64,000 bases of DNA from BACL27 sp947488385 (lineage in GTDB: Bacteria > Actinomycetota > Acidimicrobiia > Acidimicrobiales > Ilumatobacteraceae), in the NCBI GenBank assembly GCA_964203655.1, contig CAXNMJ010000005.1, positions 1-64,000 on the forward strand, read 5' to 3'. Both the position numbers and the translations under genes were made by a program. Of the stretch, positions 8,167 through 17,052 are shown piece by piece. Below the pieces are notes generated by a model, which made no database searches, was not told the origin of the DNA, and was given only the letters and a program-made list of their open reading frames with translations. Position 1 is the first letter of the stretch, and each line of letters begins with the position of its first letter.

Positions 8167-9549
8167 ATGGCTGATTCACCATGGCGCGGCGACTGCGCTT
8201 CACTTGTCGAGGCATTTCGACGCGGCGATCACTCGCCTCTCGAAGAATTGAGTGCGACATACGCAGCAATTGAAAAGAGCGACCTGAATGCGTTTTGTTT
8301 TCTGGATCGTGAATCGGCCGAACGCGACGCGAAGAACGCCGATGTTTCATTGCCGTTTGGTGGTGTGCCGTTTGGTGTGAAAGAACTCGATTCGGTTTCA
8401 GGTTGGCCCGACACCGAAGCAAGCATGGTGTTCAAAGATCGAATCGCAAAAACAACCGACACACAAGTGAACCGAATCTGTCGCATTGGTGGCGCTGTAA
8501 AAGTTGGTCAAACGACCGCCAGCGAATTCGGCGGCGTGAATGTGACGCGGACAATTTTGCACGGCGCGACACATAATCCGTGGAAACATGGCCACACACC
8601 TGGTGGTTCTTCGGGTGGCAGTGCTGCAGCAGTCGCCGGCGGACTTGTTTCGATTGCAACTGGTGGAGACGGCGGCGGATCAATTCGAATTCCTGCTGGG
8701 TTCAGTGGTCTTGTCGGATTGAAAGCAACTTTCGGTCGCATTCCGCGTGGGCCTGGTGCGTCGAACGGAAATTTAACAACTGTCACCGGTTGTCTCGCAC
8801 GAAGTGTGCGCGACACTGCGCGCTGGTTTGATGTTGCCAACGGTCATGAGGCTCATGACCCGCTGAGTTTGCCGCGAGTTTCTGGATGGGAAGCCGGACT
8901 CGGAACGATCCCGACGCAAGGTTTGCGTGTGGCTGTTGTGCCTAACTTCGGTGGCGGAGTTGTGTCGCCAGCGATGTGGCAAATTATTGAACAAGCCGCT
9001 GAAAGTCTGATTGCTGCAACTGGTTTGAAGCGTCGCGACTCGATTGATGTTTCGTTGCCGCGACTTGGTGCTGCATGGTCTGTGACCGGCATGGCGGCGA
9101 TTGAATTTCAACTTGGTGATCAATGGCCGGCGTGCGCCGATCAACTGACGCCAGAAATTCGTTTCGGTGTTAGCCGAACATCAAACTTGTATGGCGTTGA
9201 AGCCCGCGGCAAATTCGAACAACGCAGAATCGCACTCAACAATCGCATGGCAGAAATTTTTAGCGAAGTTGATTTGATTATCACGGCGAGCAACCCAGAT
9301 ATTGCGTTCAAAGCCGAGGGTCCACTGCCCGACACATTCGGTGGCGTCGTCGGAGGTGCAGGCAACAACGGAGTGCTGACAATTCCGGCAAATATTTATG
9401 GCAACCCTGGCATCTCAGTGCCAGTTGGTCTGCTCGACGGCCTGCCAGTCGGCATGCAAATCATGTCGCGCCACTTCGAAGAGCAACTTCTGCTCGACCT
9501 CGCGCTCTCCATCGAACGCACCAACCCCTGGCCCCTCACCGCGCTTTAA
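8167..9549 (+). CDS. Amidase signature family protein
   Basis: A 460-residue amidase-signature enzyme. The Ser-cisSer-Lys triad is visible: K72 in GVPFGVKELD, the cis-serine in the glycine-rich TPGGSSGGSAAAVA (about 148-149) and the nucleophile S172 in GGDGGGSIRIPA. The C-terminal part NIYGNPGISVPVGLLDGLPVGMQI is also typical. These enzymes hydrolyse carboxamides. No GatB or GatC genes are nearby and the protein lacks clear GatA context, so a catabolic amidase is more likely than a glutaminyl-tRNA amidotransferase subunit. The ATG at 8167 is the only good start near the divergent promoter region. Confidence 0.88.
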   Translation: MADSPWRGDCASLVEAFRRGDHSPLEELSATYAAIEKSDLNAFCFLDRESAERDAKNADVSLPFGGVPFGVKELDSVSGWPDTEASMVFKDRIAKTTDTQVNRICRIGGAVKVGQTTASEFGGVNVTRTILHGATHNPWKHGHTPGGSSGGSAAAVAGGLVSIATGGDGGGSIRIPAGFSGLVGLKATFGRIPRGPGASNGNLTTVTGCLARSVRDTARWFDVANGHEAHDPLSLPRVSGWEAGLGTIPTQGLRVAVVPNFGGGVVSPAMWQIIEQAAESLIAATGLKRRDSIDVSLPRLGAAWSVTGMAAIEFQLGDQWPACADQLTPEIRFGVSRTSNLYGVEARGKFEQRRIALNNRMAEIFSEVDLIITASNPDIAFKAEGPLPDTFGGVVGGAGNNGVLTIPANIYGNPGISVPVGLLDGLPVGMQIMSRHFEEQLLLDLALSIERTNPWPLTAL

Positions 9550-9559
9550 AACGCGCGAA

Positions 9560-10285
9560 CTAGAGCGCGAGGAGTGCGCGCGCTACGAGATCTGTGCCGA
9601 ACGCTGTGAGAATCGCCAAATAACTCAGACCCGTTGCAGCCATCACGGCCGAATAGCTTCGCTCTTTTAGTGCGGCGCGCGTGAAGATCGCCAAGATGCC
9701 CGTCATCGCAGCGCAACCCAACCAGAACCACCCGAGAATTCCGTCCCAGCCATCGTCGATGGTTCCGTTGAGCACGCTGAGCATTCCGGTCGGCAAAATC
9801 ATCACCAAAATTTCAAGGGGCCACAACACCAAAACTGCATTCGTCAACTCGTTGAGAAGTTTTCGAGTCATGCCCGGCTGCACGAGATACCAGTGACCAA
9901 GCAACATCAAGTCGGTGATTGCACCGAGAAACGCTGCGCCAACCAAAACACGCAGCAAATCGACGAGCCCAGCATCGCCATTTGCGAAAACTGCCGCAAT
10001 CAAACCTAAAGCACCGATTGCAACGGCGACAAGATCAAACCTTGCCGACTTTTTGGCAAAAGTTGTGAACGCGATCAGCGCAACAATGCAACCAGCAATC
10101 TCACGGATTAAAACTTGATCGAAGTAAAACCCCGCGGCAACACCAAGCAAAGCCAGCGATCCGTAAACCGCGCGCAACAACTTTGAATAACCGAGTGAAA
10201 TTTCATTGCGTCGAAGCGTGAACCACAAAAAAGCAAGGCCACCACTTGCCCACTGCAGTAAAAATGTTGCAGCGTCGAGACGCAT
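9560..10285 (-). CDS. Uncharacterised multi-pass membrane protein
   Basis: I do not recognise this 241-residue protein. It is almost wholly hydrophobic, with about seven predicted membrane segments separated by short loops. A conserved-looking motif LLGHWYLVQPGM sits in the middle, followed by a helix ending LPTGMLSVLNGTID. The histidine-tyrosine motif suggests a metal or haem ligand, but that is speculation. The start ATG overlaps the last base of the M24 peptidase gene, so the two are translationally coupled in a four-gene run down from lipBA. Confidence 0.6.
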   Translation of the reverse strand: MRLDAATFLLQWASGGLAFLWFTLRRNEISLGYSKLLRAVYGSLALLGVAAGFYFDQVLIREIAGCIVALIAFTTFAKKSARFDLVAVAIGALGLIAAVFANGDAGLVDLLRVLVGAAFLGAITDLMLLGHWYLVQPGMTRKLLNELTNAVLVLWPLEILVMILPTGMLSVLNGTIDDGWDGILGWFWLGCAAMTGILAIFTRAALKERSYSAVMAATGLSYLAILTAFGTDLVARALLAL

Positions 10286-11400
10286 TAATTAATTACGACT
10301 AACGAGTGATCAACGTTGGTCATTGCAATCGGACCAGCATCGGTGGCGACAACAATGTCTTCGAGGCGCATGCCCCACTTGCCTGGCAGGTAGATGCCCG
10401 GTTCGACACTGAACGCATGACCTGCGGCAATCGGCAACTTGTTGCCGCTGACCATATATGGATCTTCGTGGGCTTCCATGCCGATGCCGTGACCCGTGCG
10501 ATGAATAAAGAAATCTCCGAAACCTGCATCATCGATAACTTTTCGTGCCGCAGCGTCGACTGATTCGCATGTCGCACCGACAACACCGGCTTTCACGCCA
10601 GCAGCGTGCGATGCATGCAACACCGAATATGCGCTCGTGATTTTTCGTGAAGGAGTACCGACAAATACACACCGTGTGATGTCGCTGCAATAACCGTTCA
10701 TCGTGCCGCCGAAGTCGCACAATACGATTTCGTCTTTGTTGATGACTCGCGGCCCGGCGTGATGGTGTGGGCTCGCAGCATTTTCGCCGGCGGCAACAAT
10801 TGCAAAATTCACGACGTCGTGACCTTCAGCGATGAGCCGAGCCGAAATGTCGGCAGAGACTTGTGCTTCAGTGCGACCAACAAGTGGAATGTTGCCAGCC
10901 TGCAACTGCACGGCCACACGATCTGCTGCGGCACCTGCGGCCTGCAACGCGGCGATCTCGGCTGCATCTTTGACCATACGCAATGGCCCCACGACATCGA
11001 CAGCGCGAACAAAACATGCTCCAGAAACGAACCCCATTAATTCGACGAGGAATCTGGCCCACATTTGATCGCCGACTGCGATGCACTTTGCGCCGCCGAG
11101 ATGTTTCGCCACAATTTCGACAGGATTTTCTGTTTCACCCCAAGGCACAACGCGAAACACATCATCAAACGGCGTAACGCGCGGCGCTTCGAGTCGCGGC
11201 ACGATCAATGTGGCCACTGAATCTTGCGTCACCACGAGCATCGTCAAACGCTCAAGCGGCATCGCGTAGTAGCCAGTTAGATACGGCAAGTCGTGACCGA
11301 CACTGAGCAGCGCAGCATCGATTGAACGTCGCTGCATCTCTTGACGCACACGCGCCAAACGTGATGCATAAAGTGCGCCAGAAGTCAGACTGTTGCTCAT
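10285..11400 (-). CDS. M24 family aminopeptidase (Xaa-Pro aminopeptidase/dipeptidase type)
   Basis: The 371-residue protein has an N-terminal creatinase-like domain (about 1-140) and a C-terminal pita-bread metallopeptidase domain. The five metal ligands are recognisable: two Asp in CDFGGTMNGYCSDITRC, His in HRTGHGIGMEAHEDP, and two Glu in SVEPGIYLPGKWGMRLED. It should remove N-terminal residues or cleave Xaa-Pro bonds in the cytoplasm using two divalent metals. Its stop abuts the membrane protein and its start overlaps the pirin stop. Confidence 0.88.
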   Translation of the reverse strand: MSNSLTSGALYASRLARVRQEMQRRSIDAALLSVGHDLPYLTGYYAMPLERLTMLVVTQDSVATLIVPRLEAPRVTPFDDVFRVVPWGETENPVEIVAKHLGGAKCIAVGDQMWARFLVELMGFVSGACFVRAVDVVGPLRMVKDAAEIAALQAAGAAADRVAVQLQAGNIPLVGRTEAQVSADISARLIAEGHDVVNFAIVAAGENAASPHHHAGPRVINKDEIVLCDFGGTMNGYCSDITRCVFVGTPSRKITSAYSVLHASHAAGVKAGVVGATCESVDAAARKVIDDAGFGDFFIHRTGHGIGMEAHEDPYMVSGNKLPIAAGHAFSVEPGIYLPGKWGMRLEDIVVATDAGPIAMTNVDHSLVVIN

Positions 11401-12266
11401 CGCACCAACACACCATTCTGATAATCGTTGACTGCATCAACGATTTCTTGACGAGTGTTCATTACGAAAGGACCATAACGCACGACTGGTTCGTTCAACG
11501 GCGCACCACCAAGAATTAACACCTGCGCACTCTCGACATTGGCGACATCAGTTGAGATCTTTACCGTGCCGGTGCTTCGCTCAAAGACAACCATTTGACC
11601 GCTGACAACTTTTTGATCGTTCACGGTGACTTCGCCGTCGAAGACGTGCACGAGTGCCGTGTGCGACGCATCGGGAATCCATTCGATGGTTTCGTTTGCT
11701 TGCATTGCTGCATGTGCGTATGTCATCGGACTTGTTGTTTCAACCGGACCAGTTACGCCGAGAACAGTGCCCGCAACAACTTTTAACAGACCGCCGTTTG
11801 GAAGATGTGTTTGAGCAAGTTCGTTGGCGTCATAGCCCTGATAACGCGGCGGAATCATTTTGCGATCTGCAGAAAGATTGACCCACAATTGAAAGCCGTG
11901 CATGCGACCACCAAGAGCCATCATGTCGTCGGTTGGAAGTTCGCTGTGAATCACGCCTGAGCCTGCGGTCATCCACTGCACACCACCAGGTTTGATTACT
12001 GCGCGCGTGCCGATCGAATCTTCGTGCACCATTGCGCCCGACAATAAATACGTGACAGTTTCAAAACCGCGATGCGGATGCGACGGCGCACCAACTGCTT
12101 TGTGCGGCGCATAATCAGCCGGACCCATCTCGTCGAGCAACAAAAACGGATCGATGTGATCGACATGTTGCGTTGGAAATGGTCGACGAACTTTGAATCC
12201 GCCGCCTTCAACGGTTGATTGCGACGTGATGATCTGCAAAATTTTTCGCGCAGTGAGATTTGTCAT
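11397..12266 (-). CDS. Pirin family protein
   Basis: A 289-residue bicupin. The N-terminal cupin carries HIDPFLLLDEMGP and the metal-binding run SHPHRGFETVTYLLSG followed by GSGVIHSE, which supplies the His and Glu ligands of pirins. The C-terminal cupin starts after residue 150 and includes VHVFDGEVTVNDQKV. Bacterial pirins are iron-binding; some act as quercetinases and others bind metabolic enzymes. In Serratia a pirin modulates pyruvate dehydrogenase; the closeness to PDH E2/E3 and lipoate genes makes such a role possible here, but this is inference from context only. Confidence 0.88.
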   Translation of the reverse strand: MTNLTARKILQIITSQSTVEGGGFKVRRPFPTQHVDHIDPFLLLDEMGPADYAPHKAVGAPSHPHRGFETVTYLLSGAMVHEDSIGTRAVIKPGGVQWMTAGSGVIHSELPTDDMMALGGRMHGFQLWVNLSADRKMIPPRYQGYDANELAQTHLPNGGLLKVVAGTVLGVTGPVETTSPMTYAHAAMQANETIEWIPDASHTALVHVFDGEVTVNDQKVVSGQMVVFERSTGTVKISTDVANVESAQVLILGGAPLNEPVVRYGPFVMNTRQEIVDAVNDYQNGVLVR

Positions 12267-13924
12267 CGCACGCTCACGAGTTGCACCGAAACTGATTTGT
12301 CGTTTGTTTGCTCTGCAGCATGCTTTGCATGGTAACTAGAACGCGTCAACGGACTCGCCTCGACGTGCTTGATGCCGAGACTTTCGCCGAACTGTTTGTA
12401 AAAATCGAACTCGGCAGGATCAGCCCAGCGCACAACGGGTAGGTGTTCGGCCGACGGGCGCAAATATTGGCCGATTGTGACAATTTGCACGCCAACTGCG
12501 GCGAGGTCGATCAACGTGGCTTCAACCTCTGCTTGTCGCTCGCCCAACCCCAACATAAAACCAGACTTTGTAACAAGACCAGCGGCCTGAGCACGTGCCA
12601 ACACTGAAAGACTTCGTGCGTAGCCCGCCGACGGACGAACTTGTCGTTGTAAGCGCGCGACAGTTTCGATGTTGTGATTCAAAACATCTGGACGTTCGTT
12701 AAACAACACTTCGAGCGCATCTGTGCCTTTGGCATCAGAAATCAGAGTCTCGACACGAGTCAGCGGCGAGATATTGCGAATCTCACGAATGCATTGTGCG
12801 ACGTGGCTCATGCCACCGTCGGCGAGATCGTCACGTGCAACCATCGTTAATACAGCGTGTTCGAGTTTCATTTTTTGCACTGCTTGAGCAACGCGAACGG
12901 GTTCGTTCAAATCTGGTGCAAGTGGTTTACGAGTGTCGATCAAACAAAAACCGCAGGCGCGAGTGCATCGCTCACCAAGCACCATCATCGTGGCTGTGCC
13001 ATCGGCCCAACACTCTGAAAGGTTCGGACAGCCGGCTTCTTCGCAAACTGTAACGAGATTCAAATCGCGCAAAGTTTTTTTAGTTGCCAAGACTTCGGCA
13101 CCGTGGCTGACATGCGGGCGAAGCCACTCGGGCTTGCGGGCCGAGATTTCAATAGTTTCACTAAATGCTTTGCTCGACGTCGTACTCAAATTCGTGTTCG
13201 AATTCGTGTTCACCGGCACAACCGGCGCAACATCATGTCGGTCAAACTCGCCACCTGCCCACTGATTAGCCGCGAGCTGTGCAACAACATCGATGACTTG
13301 CTGCATCGTTACGTCAACACCGAGTTCTGCAAGTGAAGTGACCGGATACTGCGAGATTCCGCAAGGCACGATGTGCTCGCGCATGAAACTGAGATCGGTT
13401 GAAACATTCAACGCGAAACCGTGCATCGTGCGACCGCGTGAAACTCGCACACCAATTGCACAAATCTTTTTTGGCGTCACAGAATTCGGTTCAATCCACA
13501 CGCCAGGAAACCCATCAAAGCGACCGGCGTTTTTCACTCCGAGTTGTGAGAGCGTGTCGATCACAAGTTGCTCGACGCTGTGTACATATGCCTGCATGTC
13601 GGCTGGGCCGTTGCCGCCGTGCTTGGCAACCAAATTTAAAATCGGATACGCAACGAGTTGCCCTGGTCCGTGATAAGTAATGTCACCGCCACGATTTACT
13701 TTGACTAGTTCAGCGCCAACTTTTGCCGGGTCACACTTCAGATTGGTGTCAAGATCGGCACTTGATCCGTATGTAAAAACATGCGGGTGCTCGAGCAACA
13801 GCAAATGCTGCATCGACGACTGCGAGAACATTGCTTTTTGCACCGCGAGCGCCTCGTGATAAGGCACTCGCCCCAGCCAGCGAACATTTAACTTCGTCGC
13901 GACTTCAAGATTTTCGCGCGACAC
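12263..13924 (-). CDS. lipB-lipA: Octanoyltransferase joined in frame to lipoyl synthase
   Basis: The continuous 553-codon frame contains two complete enzymes. Residues 1-220 are LipB: RGGDITYHGPGQLVAYP, catalytic lysine K153 in PKKICAIGV and acyl-cysteine C188 in HIVPCGIS. Residues 262-540 are LipA: auxiliary cluster cysteines C294, C299, C305 (CEEAGCPNLSEC), radical-SAM cysteines C320, C324, C327 (CTRACGFC) and the C-terminal RSSYHA serine motif. The join (about 225-262) is a Thr/Asn/Ser-rich linker. A GTG codon at 13213 and TTG at 13189 could be independent LipA starts, and TGA overlaps that GTG in another frame, so a base error may have fused two genes. Together they attach octanoate and insert sulfur to make lipoyl groups for the adjacent E2. 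Confidence 0.9.
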   Translation of the reverse strand: MSRENLEVATKLNVRWLGRVPYHEALAVQKAMFSQSSMQHLLLLEHPHVFTYGSSADLDTNLKCDPAKVGAELVKVNRGGDITYHGPGQLVAYPILNLVAKHGGNGPADMQAYVHSVEQLVIDTLSQLGVKNAGRFDGFPGVWIEPNSVTPKKICAIGVRVSRGRTMHGFALNVSTDLSFMREHIVPCGISQYPVTSLAELGVDVTMQQVIDVVAQLAANQWAGGEFDRHDVAPVVPVNTNSNTNLSTTSSKAFSETIEISARKPEWLRPHVSHGAEVLATKKTLRDLNLVTVCEEAGCPNLSECWADGTATMMVLGERCTRACGFCLIDTRKPLAPDLNEPVRVAQAVQKMKLEHAVLTMVARDDLADGGMSHVAQCIREIRNISPLTRVETLISDAKGTDALEVLFNERPDVLNHNIETVARLQRQVRPSAGYARSLSVLARAQAAGLVTKSGFMLGLGERQAEVEATLIDLAAVGVQIVTIGQYLRPSAEHLPVVRWADPAEFDFYKQFGESLGIKHVEASPLTRSSYHAKHAAEQTNDKSVSVQLVSVR

Positions 13925-13927
13925 GAT

Positions 13928-15394
13928 TTAGATCTCCGCTGACCAGTCCTGTGTTTCAAGAACTCGTTTAACTTTGGCCAAGAAACCCGCTGCGTATGCG
14001 CCGTCGAATGCGCGGTGGTCCCAGCTCATTGCCAAGTTTCCAACTGGATGAATCGCGATGCTCTCTGTGCCATCGCTCAAGCGCGCGACAACTGGTTTGC
14101 GCACGATCGCATCAGTCGACATGATCGCAACTTGTGGTTGATTGATAATCGGCATCGTCAACACCGAGCCTGCTGAGCCGTTGTTTGAAATCGTAAACGT
14201 GCCACCTTGAATTTCATCTGGTGTGAGTTTGCGAGATCGTGCTCGAGTTGCAAGATCTGAAATTTCGCGAGCGATAGCCCGAAGACGCTTGCCATCGGCG
14301 CTGCGCACAACCGGCACGAGCAACCCTTGAAACTCGAGGTCAACTGCAATACCAAGGTCGACGTAATTGTGCACGACCAAGTTGTCGCCTTCAATGCTCG
14401 CATTGAGATTTGGATACTCAGCCAACGCATCAACAATCGCGCGAGCGATAAATGGAAGATACGTAAGTGTGAACCCTTCAGATTGTTTGAATTGATCTTT
14501 CACTTCGCTGCGTGTCGCGTCAACATTTGCGTAATCAACCTCGACAACGCTGAAAGCGTGCGCGCTGACAGCCTGCGACATGATCATGTGCGAAGCAGTG
14601 AGTCTGCGAATTTTTGAAAGCGAAACGACTGTCTCGCGCTCTGATGCTGCTGTGAATTTTGCTGGCGGTGCTGCGACGCGTGGTGCAGCTGGCGTTGCTG
14701 GCGCTGCCGGTGCAACATGTGCGACAGGTGCTTGCGCCGGTGCAGGTTGTGCGACAGGTGCTGGCGCTGGCGCAGGCGCTTGCGCCGGTGCTGGTGCCGC
14801 AACTTTTGGCGCTGAACCGTTTTTGTCGATGAAATCTAAAACATCTTCACGGGTAATACGACTACCTGGACCAGTACCAACCAAAGCGTTGACATCAATG
14901 CCATGTTCAGAAACAAGGCGACGTACAACTGGCGAAAGCAATTTGTTTGAAACACTCGCCGGAATTGCAGTGCGAGTTGCAGTCGCAACACTCGCGGCTG
15001 CGGGTTGCATTACCGGTGCAGGTTGCGCGACCGGTGCTGGCGCGGGTGCAGGTTGCGCGACTGGTGCAGGTGCTGGCGCAGGTTGTGCGACTGGTGCTGG
15101 CGCAGGTTGCACGATTGGCGCTGGCGCTGGTGCGGGCGCTGGCTGAACACTTGCCCCGCTTGCTGCTCCGACAACTGCAATCACGGTGCCAACTGGAACT
15201 GTGTCGCCTTCTTTGACGCGAATCTCTGTGAGCGTGCCAGCGACTGGCGATGGAACTTCGGTGTCAACTTTGTCTGTCGAAACTTCGAACAGTGGCTCGT
15301 CGGCAGCAACTGCATCGCCGACTTTTTTGAACCAACGAGTGATCGTGCCCTCAGTTACGGTTTCGCCGAGTTGTGGAAGTGTGATGTCAGCCAT
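13928..15394 (-). CDS. 2-oxo acid dehydrogenase E2, dihydrolipoamide acyltransferase
   Basis: A 488-residue E2. An N-terminal lipoyl domain (1-75) has the modified lysine K42 in STDKVDTEVPSP. A long Ala-Pro linker with repeated PAPAPVAQPAP units (about 80-135) follows, then a peripheral-subunit-binding domain (about 145-185, PVVRRLVSEHGIDVNALVGTG), a second Ala-Pro linker, and the acyltransferase core ending with the catalytic DHRAFDGA motif. It is placed between lipBA and lpd. The E1 is not here; aceE at 27305 is the candidate. It could also serve 2-oxoglutarate dehydrogenase, as actinobacterial E2 proteins are often shared. ATG at 15394 is preceded by AAAGGG. Confidence 0.9.
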   Translation of the reverse strand: MADITLPQLGETVTEGTITRWFKKVGDAVAADEPLFEVSTDKVDTEVPSPVAGTLTEIRVKEGDTVPVGTVIAVVGAASGASVQPAPAPAPAPIVQPAPAPVAQPAPAPAPVAQPAPAPAPVAQPAPVMQPAAASVATATRTAIPASVSNKLLSPVVRRLVSEHGIDVNALVGTGPGSRITREDVLDFIDKNGSAPKVAAPAPAQAPAPAPAPVAQPAPAQAPVAHVAPAAPATPAAPRVAAPPAKFTAASERETVVSLSKIRRLTASHMIMSQAVSAHAFSVVEVDYANVDATRSEVKDQFKQSEGFTLTYLPFIARAIVDALAEYPNLNASIEGDNLVVHNYVDLGIAVDLEFQGLLVPVVRSADGKRLRAIAREISDLATRARSRKLTPDEIQGGTFTISNNGSAGSVLTMPIINQPQVAIMSTDAIVRKPVVARLSDGTESIAIHPVGNLAMSWDHRAFDGAYAAGFLAKVKRVLETQDWSAEI

Positions 15395-15429
15395 TTTGGT
15401 TGCCCTTTAGATTGTCGTTACTAAGTTTG

Positions 15430-16830
15430 TCATGCGTTGATGCTTCTGCCGGTCAATGAGATGACGGTCTCGCCAAAGAGTTCGCTGAGACTTGGGTGAG
15501 GCATTATGAATTCGGCGATTTCATCGACCGAAGCCTCCCAGTTCACTGCCAAATACCCTGCTGCCAACTGCTCGGTGACCCATGGTCCGACCATGTGTAC
15601 ACCCAAAACTTGACCCGCTGAGCCGTCGGCATTTTTCTTGGCGATGACTTTTACGAGTCCATCAATTTCTCCGAGGATCATCGCCCGTGAGTTGGCTCGA
15701 AACTGATGCTTGGCGACGACAACATCGTGACCCGCTGCGCGCGCTTGCTCTTCAGATGGACCCGCCCATGCAACTTCGGGATGACAATAGATCGCCCACG
15801 GAACTCGGTCGTACATCACTGGCATTGCAGTTTCGCCGCGCATATGTTTGACAGCCAAAATTGCTTCGGCATACGCGACGTGCGCAAGTTGCGGAGTATT
15901 AATAAGGTCGCCGATCGCATAAACGTTTGGCTCACCCGTTTGACACAAATTATCGACCACAACAAAGCCACGGTCGTCAACTTTGACTGCAGTGCCTTTG
16001 AGTCCGAGTTCGTCAGCAAACGGACGTCGACCAATCGACATGATGACGACATCACAAACAACTGGATCACCATTTGTAAATGTGATCTGTGTTGAACCAT
16101 CAGGTTGTTTACTTTGACCTGCAACAACGGCACCCGTACGAATAGTTATTTGTTTTTTGGCAAAAGTTTTAACGACGACATTGGCGACATCTGGGTCAAG
16201 GCCCGGCAAAATTTTTGGCGCACCTTCGATGATCGTCACAGTTGAACCCAAGTCGGCAAAAGTTGAGGCAAACTCGCACCCGATTGCGCCGCCACCAATA
16301 ATCGCGATGCGTTTTGGGATGGTGCTCAGCATCAAAACTTCGTCTGAAGTCATGATTGATCCGCCAATTGGAAAACCCTTAATCGTGCGCGGCACAGAAC
16401 CGCTGGCAAGAATTACTTTTGCACCTTGAATTTTTGTCGAAGTGCCATCTGCCTGAGCGATGTTGACCGTGCGATTCGCTTCAAGCGAACCCGTACCCAA
16501 AAAATATGTAACTTTCTTTGACTTCGTTAACCCGGTCAGACCTTTTACTAAACCCTCAACGATGCGAGCTTTTCTGGCTTGGCTGACTGCAAAGTCAACG
16601 CCTGCAGAAGTGGCTTGAATACCAAACTCTGATGCGTGTGCAACGTGGCGGTTGGCAGCCGCGGTTTCAAGAAAAGCTTTTGCCGGAATGCAACCGCGAT
16701 TGAGACAAGTTCCGCCGATGGTGTCGCGCTCGATGAGCGCAACTTTCATGCCTGCTGATGCTGCGTAGAAAGCAGATGCGTAGCCACCAGGACCACCACC
16801 GATTACGACGAGATCAAATTGGTCTGCCAA
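15430..16830 (-). CDS. lpdA: Dihydrolipoyl dehydrogenase (E3)
   Basis: A 466-residue flavoprotein disulfide reductase. It has the N-terminal FAD Rossmann motif VVIGGGPGGYASA, redox-active pair C42/C47 in GGTCLNRGCIPAK, a second nucleotide-binding motif IAIIGGGAIGCEFAS for NAD, and the C-terminal HPSLSE with the catalytic His. It reoxidises dihydrolipoamide of the E2 encoded 35 bases downstream. The start appears to be TTG at 16830 behind an AGAAAGAGA purine stretch; no ATG fits the conserved N-terminus. Confidence 0.93.
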   Translation of the reverse strand: MADQFDLVVIGGGPGGYASAFYAASAGMKVALIERDTIGGTCLNRGCIPAKAFLETAAANRHVAHASEFGIQATSAGVDFAVSQARKARIVEGLVKGLTGLTKSKKVTYFLGTGSLEANRTVNIAQADGTSTKIQGAKVILASGSVPRTIKGFPIGGSIMTSDEVLMLSTIPKRIAIIGGGAIGCEFASTFADLGSTVTIIEGAPKILPGLDPDVANVVVKTFAKKQITIRTGAVVAGQSKQPDGSTQITFTNGDPVVCDVVIMSIGRRPFADELGLKGTAVKVDDRGFVVVDNLCQTGEPNVYAIGDLINTPQLAHVAYAEAILAVKHMRGETAMPVMYDRVPWAIYCHPEVAWAGPSEEQARAAGHDVVVAKHQFRANSRAMILGEIDGLVKVIAKKNADGSAGQVLGVHMVGPWVTEQLAAGYLAVNWEASVDEIAEFIMPHPSLSELFGETVISLTGRSINA

Positions 16831-16894
16831 GGGGTCTCTTTCTGATAATTACCCTATTTATTGTAGTCGTTTGGCTCTGCTCAACGCCAAGGAC

Positions 16895-16987
16895 TTATCG
16901 TGACATCAGAAACAGTTGCACGGAACCGGCCAACAAAATGGCAACCCCGCAGAGCAATGAAAAGAAAATCAGTTTGCGAGTGCTCAT
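16895..16987 (-). CDS. Possible 30-residue single-span membrane peptide
   Basis: A short frame from ATG at 16987 to TAA at 16895 encodes 30 residues: a basic start (MSTRK), then a hydrophobic segment LIFFSLLCGVAILLAG and a short tail. It lies upstream of lpdA on the same strand and is divergent from the redoxin gene. The composition looks like a genuine membrane span and not random sequence. It may be a small membrane protein, or the start of a longer protein cut short by a frame change. I recognise no family. Confidence 0.35.
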   Translation of the reverse strand: MSTRKLIFFSLLCGVAILLAGSVQLFLMSR

Positions 16988-17052
16988 ATATCTAAAGACT
17001 AGACAAGACGAGGCTGACGCGTCATAGTCGCTTGCGTTAATCTGATTTTGTT

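Noticed and set aside
14580..15146. 188-codon Ala/Gly/Cys-rich frame antisense to the E2 gene
   Set aside because: It is the mirror of the GC-rich Ala-Pro linker repeats in the E2; its low-complexity composition is an artefact of that repeat.
14640..15150. Repeated GCACCAGC/GCGCCGGT-like units as a possible minisatellite or CRISPR
   Set aside because: The units code for the flexible Ala-Pro linkers of the E2 protein; there are no spacers and the reading frame is maintained.
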